Assembly: GCA_047637355.1 (NCBI GenBank)
Contig: JBLIKA010000004.1
Coordinates: 1 to 64,000 of the forward strand
Source: Glaciecola sp047637355
GTDB taxonomy: Bacteria; Pseudomonadota; Gammaproteobacteria; Enterobacterales; Alteromonadaceae
DNA: 64,000 nucleotides
Direction: 5' to 3'
Part shown: in pieces, positions 16,889 through 24,288 of the stretch
Layout of the letters: each line of letters begins with the position of its first letter
Numbering within the stretch: the stretch's first letter is position 1
The notes under the pieces: generated by a model
The model's database searches: none
The model's input: the letters and a program-made list of their open reading frames with translations, nothing else
What the model was told of the DNA's origin: nothing
Translations under genes and position numbers: made by a program

Positions 16889-17761
16889 ATGAGTAGTAAA
16901 TTGTCAGTGCGAACGAACAGGTTAACTAACTTAGTTAGCATAATTACTTGCAGCAGCCAAATGAGCCGAAAAATTAAAATGATTAGAAAAAGTGCCTTAC
17001 TGGTAATCTCAATTGGATTGCTAGCATCAGTCAGTATCCAAGCGCAAACAGTCAACCTTGTTGGCAACAAAGCGGCGACTTATATTGACGAGCATGAGTT
17101 ACCTGCTCGTCAAATGGACTTAGTTAGAGCCGCGCTAAGTGAAGATTGGGATGCTAATATAACGGCAACCACCCAAGCTTGGTCTGGAAGTGGTTTAAGA
17201 TCTGGCAAATTTGCTGGCTACATCGATCATTATTCTCTTAATGACACTAAAGACAATTACATTTACTCAAAACCATATCTGCAAATTAATTTGCACGCAG
17301 TGTCTCGCTATCAAAGAGCTGAGGACATTGTTCGCCTAGAGCAACTTTACAGAGAGCGGGTTGGGATTGAAAATCGTTTCGCTAATACAGATCAATTACG
17401 CGGCGAACGAGACGTTCGTTGGGCTCGCTCACCTTCTTTTTTCGACAACATAGAACAACTAGCAGAAGACCGTGTTGATTTTCTGCTGATCGACAAGGCA
17501 ATGGCGGATGAGATAAATTTATTGCTCAAAAGCGTCGGTGAGACACCTATTTATGTATCCAAAGCCCCAGTAATAAGTGTGAGTGTATCGTTAGCAATGA
17601 ATCGCAATTATACCGAATCAGAGGCTGTTATTGCAGCTTTTGATAAGGGAATTAAAAGATTAAAAGCTGATGGTAAATATACTGAGTTACTCAAACAAGA
17701 CCTCGGTCGAGAGAGTCTTCTTGACCGCCGAATTTATAATAACATGCTGGTTAAATGGTAG
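16889..17761 (+). CDS. Periplasmic solute-binding protein, family 3-like
   Basis: The 290-residue product contains a hydrophobic signal segment (about residues 34-52, ending SIQAQ) and a two-lobe binding fold with the C-terminal pattern AAFDKGIKRLKADGKYTELL usual in amino-acid-binding family 3 proteins and related sensors. The first ATG has a fair ribosome binding site (AAAGGTAG) but gives 30 residues before the hydrophobic stretch; a start at 16979 (MIRKSALL) would give a normal signal peptide but lacks a clear site. No permease or ATPase genes are nearby, so it may be an orphan. Ligand unknown. Confidence 0.65.
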   Translation: MSSKLSVRTNRLTNLVSIITCSSQMSRKIKMIRKSALLVISIGLLASVSIQAQTVNLVGNKAATYIDEHELPARQMDLVRAALSEDWDANITATTQAWSGSGLRSGKFAGYIDHYSLNDTKDNYIYSKPYLQINLHAVSRYQRAEDIVRLEQLYRERVGIENRFANTDQLRGERDVRWARSPSFFDNIEQLAEDRVDFLLIDKAMADEINLLLKSVGETPIYVSKAPVISVSVSLAMNRNYTESEAVIAAFDKGIKRLKADGKYTELLKQDLGRESLLDRRIYNNMLVKW

Positions 17762-17771
17762 TTAAATACTA

Positions 17772-17811
17772 GGTCGAGTGCGAGTTTTCGAGCATACTCG
17801 ACCTTTTTTTT
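17772..17811 (+). terminator. Rho-independent terminator
   Basis: The arms GGTCGAGT and ACTCGACC (8 bp) enclose a short inner hairpin and are followed by eight T residues. It closes the transcript of the solute-binding protein gene, just before the convergent kinase gene. Confidence 0.93.
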
Positions 17812-17834
17812 AGGTCAAACCACTTTTTATCCAT

Positions 17835-18755
17835 TCAATTTATTATGTTAACTATTTCTGGCGAATTCATTTTAGCTTTAGCAAACAACATAGCACCATC
17901 TTGAGCAGGTCGCTGCATCAACTGTACTTCCTGCCCCAACTTTTTTTCTAACAATGCTTGATAACTTTTTGCTAACCCACCAGTCATAAATAAGTCAGAT
18001 CCGCAGTGAAGAGAATTAGATAATAATATTGAATACAAATAATCTACACCTTGGCTAACCAGTCTACTTGCTGTTGTATTTCCAGCCTGTTGCAGTCGAA
18101 TAATAACGGGGGCAAGCTGCGCGTAGTCTGAAGCGAGCTTTGATTTGAAATGAGATAGGATGTAGTCAACGCTGATATTGGTATCAACACTCTTGCTTTT
18201 GTAATTCATACCTAAGGCTTGTGATATTGCACTACAGAATTGTCGGTCTTGAACCAGATTATCATCACTTTTCAACAATAATTGTATCGCATTCAAGCCT
18301 AACCAAGCGCCACTCGCCTCGTCGCCATGAATAAACCCGTGACCGCCATATTGAGTAACCTGCGCGTTATGGTAATGTGCAAACGACGAACCTGTGCCTG
18401 TAATTATAATCACGCAATCTCTGCCACTATTAGCGGCTAAGCAACTGGCGTGCAGATCACTCGTCATAAAAAAGTGTCTATAGGGAGAGTTCCATTGTGC
18501 CAGATTTTGCTGCGCTTGCTGGGTTTGACCACCAGCACAACCAGCACCAACAGTAAGCAATTTTTTGTCGATCGGCAGTGTCGAGTTGTTGATAGCTAGG
18601 TCAATTGCCAAGTTAATTTGCTGCATCGCAGAGACGAAATCGCTAAATACATTAGCGCCACCCGCATTGCCAACACTTATCGTATTTCCGTTGTGATCAT
18701 ACAAGGAAGCCCGGCAATGCGTACCTCCAGCATCTACACCAATAAAGTAGTGCAT
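17835..18755 (-). CDS. BadF/BadG-family amino-sugar kinase (GlcNAc or MurNAc kinase)
   Basis: The 306-residue product has the ASKHA-fold phosphate-binding motifs DAGGTHCRA (residues 8-16) and ITGTGSSFAHY (about 118), with GHGFIHGDEASGAWLG following; this layout is that of the NagK/MurK group, including the clostridial MurK that phosphorylates MurNAc and GlcNAc. It would make the 6-phosphate that MurQ needs. Its start overlaps the stop of alr (TAATG), indicating coupled translation, and it faces the symporter-murQ operon. The substrate cannot be read from sequence; MurNAc is inferred from the neighbours, GlcNAc is the alternative. Confidence 0.82.
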   Translation of the reverse strand: MHYFIGVDAGGTHCRASLYDHNGNTISVGNAGGANVFSDFVSAMQQINLAIDLAINNSTLPIDKKLLTVGAGCAGGQTQQAQQNLAQWNSPYRHFFMTSDLHASCLAANSGRDCVIIITGTGSSFAHYHNAQVTQYGGHGFIHGDEASGAWLGLNAIQLLLKSDDNLVQDRQFCSAISQALGMNYKSKSVDTNISVDYILSHFKSKLASDYAQLAPVIIRLQQAGNTTASRLVSQGVDYLYSILLSNSLHCGSDLFMTGGLAKSYQALLEKKLGQEVQLMQRPAQDGAMLFAKAKMNSPEIVNIIN

Positions 18756-19834
18756 TACAGAAACTTCCTAGGCACTCTTTTTGAAACACGGGTCATTAAC
18801 TCATAGCCAATTGTGCCTACATGCTTAGCAATCTCATTAATAGGTAGGTTTTTACCCCAAAGCTCCACTTTGGTGCCAATTTCAACATTTTCAATATGTG
18901 TCACATCAAACGTCAACATATCCATTGAAACTCGCCCTACTAACTCCCCCGCAAGCCCATCAAATAAGGCTGGAGTGCCGATGGGCGCATGTCGCGGGTA
19001 ACCGTCGGCATAGCCTATTGCTACGGTCGCAATGACAGAGGGTTTACTTGCCGTCCACGTTGCTCCGTAACCCACTGACTCACCACTCGCTATTTCTCTT
19101 AAAGCGATAACTTCGCTATTTAATTGCATAACTGGTTTAAGGGAAACCAACACTTCATGGTTTTCAAAGGGCGTACTACCATACAAGGAAATCCCCATTC
19201 TATTCCATGTATTTGCAGATTCAGGTAACCAGATATTGGCTGCCGAGTTAGCAATAGATAAACAATTATGCCTATCTACCATCACATTCAGAAATTGCTG
19301 GATTGCACTTAAAGACGCTTTTTTCTCAGGCTCATCTGCAGTTGCTAGATGGGTTGCAACTACCGTTTTGGGATGAAATATATGCACATAATCTTCGTGC
19401 AAACGAGCATAATCTTCAAGCATAAAACCTAAACGATGCATACCCGTATCAAATTTAACCCAATGATGCATATCACTTAGCTCATTGTTTTTTATACGTT
19501 TATTTATCCAGTTTAATTGCTGTTCAGCATGTAGCATCCAAACTATATTCAATGTATTGGTGAGCTCACACTCTTGCTCTTGATGTGGACCTTGAAGAAC
19601 AAGAATGGGCTGTGTTATGCCAGCATCTCTTAATTCAAAGACTTCATCAATAAAAGCAACAGCAAACATATCAACTTGATTTTGCAAGCATTTCGCAACT
19701 GCAACAGCGCCATTTCCATAGGCATCGGCCTTCACAACGACGACTTGTTTGCTGTTGGGCGAGCAACGACTCATAGCCATAAAATTATGTTTAAGTGCGT
19801 CAAGATCAATTGTTGCGTGGGTATATCTAGCCAA
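18755..19834 (-). CDS. alr: Alanine racemase
   Basis: The 359-residue product has the PLP lysine motif VVVKADAYGNGAVAVA near residue 35 and the second catalytic region VGYGATWTA (about 252) with Asp/Arg positions of the fold type III barrel. It interconverts L- and D-alanine. The setting, overlapping an amino-sugar kinase and divergent from symporter-murQ, suggests a catabolic (DadX-like) role in recovering D-Ala from murein peptides. A biosynthetic role cannot be excluded without knowing whether a second alr exists in the genome. Confidence 0.93.
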   Translation of the reverse strand: MARYTHATIDLDALKHNFMAMSRCSPNSKQVVVVKADAYGNGAVAVAKCLQNQVDMFAVAFIDEVFELRDAGITQPILVLQGPHQEQECELTNTLNIVWMLHAEQQLNWINKRIKNNELSDMHHWVKFDTGMHRLGFMLEDYARLHEDYVHIFHPKTVVATHLATADEPEKKASLSAIQQFLNVMVDRHNCLSIANSAANIWLPESANTWNRMGISLYGSTPFENHEVLVSLKPVMQLNSEVIALREIASGESVGYGATWTASKPSVIATVAIGYADGYPRHAPIGTPALFDGLAGELVGRVSMDMLTFDVTHIENVEIGTKVELWGKNLPINEIAKHVGTIGYELMTRVSKRVPRKFL

Positions 19835-19856
19835 AAATAAGTTTCCTATAAATTAG

Positions 19857-19898
19857 TATCATGATAATAAACTAGTGAAACTTGTTTTTCATCATGAT
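19857..19898. promoter_or_regulatory. Paired palindromes in the alr/symporter divergent region
   Basis: TATCATGATA (19857-19866) and ATCATGAT (19891-19898) share the same 8-bp palindrome with centres 33 bp apart, about three helical turns, between the two divergent operons of the murein cluster. This is a plausible pair of operator half-sites. The regulator is unknown; no regulator gene lies in the cluster. Confidence 0.4.
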
Positions 19899-19998
19899 TA
19901 ATGGGTTAATGACAAGATAAATCAAACGAGTGCGGGAAAATGCAGGTTTCTCTATTTTTATAGACAGGCATTCCCTTTAAAATAACTATAAGAGCATT

Positions 19999-21573
19999 AT
20001 GATTGATCAATTTTCCACACTCGATTGGCTAATTTTCGGAGGCTATGGACTTCTCTTAGTTATAAGTGGTTGGCTATATAATCGCCAAGCTTCAACCTCG
20101 AATGATTACTTCCTTGGTGGTAAGGCGATGCCAATGTGGGTAGTTGCTGTATCAGTATTAGCCACTTCACAAAGTGCTGCTACATTTCTCGGGGGTCCCG
20201 ACCAAGGTTACCGAGGAGATCTAACTTACTTGGCAACCAATATTGCCGGATTCATCGCTGCATTTTTTGTTGCTACCTTTTTACTCCCAAAGTTTTATAA
20301 ATATAAAGTATTTACCGTTTATGAACTGTTAGCACAACGATTTGGTGAACAGGCAAAGTATCAGGCTGGGACTGTTTATTTGGTGGGCCGCCTCTTTGCA
20401 AGCGGTGCCAGACTCTATATGGCAGCCATAGCCATTGCAATGATATTGTTTGGTAATATCGAAGCATCAAGTGTCGTAATTTCAATTGCATTAATCGCAA
20501 CCATCGGCCTCCTATACACAGTTTATGGTGGTATTCGTACCATAATTTATAGCGATGTTATTCAATGTGTTGTTTATATCTCTGCAGCTATATTAGTCTT
20601 GGGTTACCTACTTTATAGTATCCCTAGCGACTTCAGTACGATCATCAATGCATTGCAAGTACCAACCGATGGCTCTCAATCTAAGCTAACTCTCCTCGAT
20701 TTTTCCCTAGACTTTTCGCCATCCGGTGTTTTTGGGTTTTGGTCTGTAATTACCGGGTTTGTATTGTTAAATATTGCCGCATTCGGCATGGATCAAGACG
20801 TGACACAGCGTATGTTAACCTGCAAAGATGCTAAAGAAGCAACCAAAGCTCTCACCTCTTCTATATTGATGGGCATCCCCGTTGTTTTGATTTTCGTCGT
20901 TATCGGAATGCTACTCTATATTTATTATCAGCGCCCTGATTTAATGAGTCAGAGTATTGCAAATGGGGATGTGCCGACGCCAGAATTTGTAGGCCAAACA
21001 GTAACAATTTTCATGTATTACGTTCTCACCGACTTACCTAATGGAATAAAAGCGGTGGTGACCATTGGCATTATTGCAGCCGCATTGTCCACTTTAAATT
21101 CTGGACTTAATTCTATGTCTTCGGTTGCTGTGCAAGATATCTATCGCGGGATTTTACTTAAAAAAGGCAAAACGCTTTCTGAAACACACATGGTCAAAGC
21201 AGGCAGAGTTAGTATGATCATTGTTGCGATTGCACTGAGTATAATGGCGGCCTTGTGTTTTTACTGGCAACAACATAGCGATATGCCATTATTGGCTTTT
21301 GCACTGAGCGTTATGATTTTCTCTTACAGCGGCTTGCTTGGTGTTTATTTCACAGCCCTCTTTAGCAGTCGTGGTTCACCGCTCTCTATTTTGGCAGCAT
21401 TAATCATTGGCTTCCTTATCCCCGTGTTAATGCAGCCTTACATAATGGCTTTATATTTACCCAGCGAGTATCAATTTAGTCTTGGATTTTCATGGCAATT
21501 AGTGATCGCCACATTTGTTGCTACCGCTGTGTGTTTACTTGGTAACAATAATGTAATGAAAGCTAAAATATGA
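19999..21573 (+). CDS. SSS-family sodium/solute symporter, probable amino-sugar (MurNAc) importer
   Basis: The 524-residue product has 13 or so membrane segments and the SSS signatures LATSQSAATFLGGPDQGY and AAALSTLNSGLNSMSSVAVQ, the latter containing the sodium-site serines. The stop overlaps the murQ start (ATGA), so the two are translationally coupled. In Tannerella forsythia an inner-membrane transporter MurT works with MurK and MurQ in place of the MurP phosphotransferase system; the arrangement here would do the same job. The substrate is inferred from context. Confidence 0.83.
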   Translation: MIDQFSTLDWLIFGGYGLLLVISGWLYNRQASTSNDYFLGGKAMPMWVVAVSVLATSQSAATFLGGPDQGYRGDLTYLATNIAGFIAAFFVATFLLPKFYKYKVFTVYELLAQRFGEQAKYQAGTVYLVGRLFASGARLYMAAIAIAMILFGNIEASSVVISIALIATIGLLYTVYGGIRTIIYSDVIQCVVYISAAILVLGYLLYSIPSDFSTIINALQVPTDGSQSKLTLLDFSLDFSPSGVFGFWSVITGFVLLNIAAFGMDQDVTQRMLTCKDAKEATKALTSSILMGIPVVLIFVVIGMLLYIYYQRPDLMSQSIANGDVPTPEFVGQTVTIFMYYVLTDLPNGIKAVVTIGIIAAALSTLNSGLNSMSSVAVQDIYRGILLKKGKTLSETHMVKAGRVSMIIVAIALSIMAALCFYWQQHSDMPLLAFALSVMIFSYSGLLGVYFTALFSSRGSPLSILAALIIGFLIPVLMQPYIMALYLPSEYQFSLGFSWQLVIATFVATAVCLLGNNNVMKAKI

Positions 21574-22490
21574 CTACCACAAAGCAAATACTAAATGAAT
21601 TAAATCACATACCATCAGAGGGTATTAATCCCACTAGCGAACAAATTGACTTGATGACAACGACGGAAGCCTTGCGTTGTATTAATCAGCAAGACAGTCT
21701 CGTTGCCGGTGCTGTAGCGCGAGCAATCCCTGAAATCACCCAAGCGGTTAATGCTGCCGTTATATGCTTAAAACAAGGTGGACGCTTAGTATATATTGGT
21801 GCTGGGACAAGTGGCAGGCTGGGTATTTTAGACGCAGTTGAATGTAGACCGACCTTTAGTGTACCTAGCAATGTTGTCGTCGGTATTATTGCCGGCGGTG
21901 AAACAGCCCTAATAAACGCGGTTGAAGGCGCGGAGGACGATATTGGCGCGGCTCAACAAGATCTCGAAAATATACAATTTAACCAACAAGACATGCTAAT
22001 TGGTATCGCTGCAAGTGGCCGCACTCCTTACGTTATTGGTGCGCTAAACTATGCAAAATCGATTAATGCCACAACAGCTTGTATTGTTTGCAACCCGAAT
22101 GCACCTCTTATCGAAATAGCTAAAATTGGTATTTGTGCGAACGTCGGTCCCGAAGTGTTAACCGGCTCGACCAGAATGAAATCGGGTACCGCCCAAAAGC
22201 TGATTTTGAATATGATAAGTACTGCCAGCATGATTCAATTAGGTAAAACGTATAAGAATTTAATGGTTGATGTAAATGCAACCAATCAAAAGTTGGTTGC
22301 TAGAGCAATACGTATTGTTATGCAGGCGACAGAGTGCGAAGAGCAAGTTGCCGTGGATGCATTGTCAATTGCTAACAATAGTGCAAAGCTTGCTATACTT
22401 AAAATTCTCACTAACAGTGACATAATTACATGTGAAAATCTATTAGCCGGCAATGGTGGCTTTCTGCGTAAAGCTTTAGACGCCGTTTAG
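21570..22490 (+). CDS. murQ: N-acetylmuramic acid 6-phosphate etherase
   Basis: The 306-residue product (E. coli 298) has the SIS-domain signatures GGRLVYIGAGTSGRLGILDA and VEGAEDD, and GPEVLTGSTRMKSGTAQKL (first part of the latter is diagnostic for MurQ). It cleaves the D-lactyl ether of MurNAc-6-P to give GlcNAc-6-P and D-lactate in the cytoplasm. It overlaps the symporter gene by 4 bp. In E. coli murQ is followed by murP and yfeW; here a YfeW-like domain occurs two genes downstream, a second link to murein recycling. Confidence 0.96.
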   Translation: MTTTKQILNELNHIPSEGINPTSEQIDLMTTTEALRCINQQDSLVAGAVARAIPEITQAVNAAVICLKQGGRLVYIGAGTSGRLGILDAVECRPTFSVPSNVVVGIIAGGETALINAVEGAEDDIGAAQQDLENIQFNQQDMLIGIAASGRTPYVIGALNYAKSINATTACIVCNPNAPLIEIAKIGICANVGPEVLTGSTRMKSGTAQKLILNMISTASMIQLGKTYKNLMVDVNATNQKLVARAIRIVMQATECEEQVAVDALSIANNSAKLAILKILTNSDIITCENLLAGNGGFLRKALDAV

Positions 22491-22627
22491 TTTTAATTCA
22501 AGCAGTCGAGAGTGAAGTACCCATCTACACTACTGCGCTCTGATCGCTAGGTTTTTATCGACATATTCGATAAAATTCATTAAATACCCTATAGTAAAAT
22601 ACTACCCTGTAAACTAATGATTTATTG

Positions 22628-23974
22628 ATGGACATACTTTTATCCGACGAGCTTAAAACACTCTATGAACATCGTGTAGCGAACCTAGATAAACAGCAAT
22701 TAATGCCTGTGGATATTAGTGCAATAATTGACGATTTTGCTAGCTGTGATGGCATAACCAGCACTATTATCGGTCATTCCTTTTGTGGTCAGCCAATCAG
22801 TTGCATAAGCATGGGATATGGCCCTAAAAAAGTGCTTATGTGGACTCAAATGCATGGTGACGAGTCAACCGCAACCGCTGCAGTATTAGATATTATTCAG
22901 CTTGTTACTACAAAGTTGAACCCACCTTTGAGTGCAAACTGGTTAGAATCACTGACAATACACATAATTCCTATGCTAAATCCGGATGGCGCAGTTGCTG
23001 GTACTCGAGAAAATGCCCAAGGTATTGATATCAACCGAGATGCAATCGCATTGCAAACGCCGGAGGGGCAAGCACTAGACGCATTCGTCAAAAAAATTAA
23101 TCCTGACTTTGCTTTTAATCTGCATGACCAACATGACTACTATCGCTGTGGTAAAGATGGCAAGTCTTCCACTTTGGCATTTCTCGCTCCAGCCTTTGAT
23201 ACTCAAAAAACAATTGATCCTGCTCGACAAAAAGCAATGGCATTGATTGCCCTCATGCAGGCGCGAGCCAGCTCTTTGCTACCCGAGGGTATTGCACGCT
23301 ATGATGATGAGTTTTCTGCTCGCTCGTTCGGTGATCAAATAGCTCAACTTGGCATAAGCACCATATTAATTGAATCGGGCCACTATCCAAATGCGCATTA
23401 TCGCCAGGTTGCGCGAACCATGAATGTGTTTGTGTTACTTCACGCATTAACGATGCTTTGCGACGAATCAGATTGGACAACTGATGAAAGACTTAAAAAA
23501 CTTGAAATAGAATATTGGAAAATCCCCGAAAACCAAGAACATAAACTGTGCGATCTCCTTATCAAAGACTTAGGTTTTGCAGGGAATTCCTATACAACTG
23601 ACATTGCGATACGTAAAAAATCTCGTTTCGAATCATTTGCCATAATCGCTGATATTGGTGATTTACATGAACAACATGGCCTTAATACTATTGACGCTTT
23701 AGGTTATACATACGATCCAGGACGCTCATATTTATTGCAAGAAGCATTATATTTAACCAATGAAAGCTATATTGCTTTACTCAAACAAGGCTTTAGTCAC
23801 TTTGTAGGGAACGTCGGCTTAATAACGAATGAGTCGGATTATATGGTTATCGAAAACCCCCAGTATTGGCATGACGATAAAAAAGTAATTAAAGGCATCA
23901 CACCCGCTGGATTCTTGTGCAAAAACGGTGAACTTAAGTATGCTCTAATGATGGGGGGAATATTATCCCTCTAA
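22628..23974 (+). CDS. M14-family zinc carboxypeptidase-like enzyme, cytoplasmic, probably acts on murein peptides
   Basis: The 448-residue product has an N-terminal M14 domain (about 45-270): zinc ligands His76 and Glu79 in MHGDES, the arginine/asparagine region NPDGAVAGTREN and IDINRD, His166 in NLHDQHDY and a catalytic-type Glu249 in IESGHYP. About 175 residues follow that I cannot assign. No signal peptide is seen, so the protein should be cytoplasmic, like MpaA, which cuts the gamma-D-Glu-diaminopimelate bond of murein tripeptide. Context between murQ and a murein amidase supports such a role, though the exact bond is unknown. ATG at 22628 is preferred over an adjacent TTG; no clear ribosome binding site is visible. 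Confidence 0.78.
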   Translation: MDILLSDELKTLYEHRVANLDKQQLMPVDISAIIDDFASCDGITSTIIGHSFCGQPISCISMGYGPKKVLMWTQMHGDESTATAAVLDIIQLVTTKLNPPLSANWLESLTIHIIPMLNPDGAVAGTRENAQGIDINRDAIALQTPEGQALDAFVKKINPDFAFNLHDQHDYYRCGKDGKSSTLAFLAPAFDTQKTIDPARQKAMALIALMQARASSLLPEGIARYDDEFSARSFGDQIAQLGISTILIESGHYPNAHYRQVARTMNVFVLLHALTMLCDESDWTTDERLKKLEIEYWKIPENQEHKLCDLLIKDLGFAGNSYTTDIAIRKKSRFESFAIIADIGDLHEQHGLNTIDALGYTYDPGRSYLLQEALYLTNESYIALLKQGFSHFVGNVGLITNESDYMVIENPQYWHDDKKVIKGITPAGFLCKNGELKYALMMGGILSL

Positions 23975-24288
23975 TCCAAAAACCACCTCACTAATATGAC
24001 ATTTATAAACACATCAAGTGTATTCGACTCAAATTGATAATTAGATATTGCATATAAAGTGGACAATCACCCCTAGTTTAAAACAATCGACAGTTTTATC
24101 ACCTTATAGAGTTGTCTTGTGCACCTTGCCTTGCTAGATTTAGTTAATAAAAAATTACGCTAGGCACGCTCAATCTTTGATGTATATTTACTCATCTGAG
24201 TCACTGGCCCAGTTCATATATAAAACACAGATTGATGAACGCAAGACAACGCGTCCAAATAAAAAAAGACGTTTGTAAAGGAAAAAGA

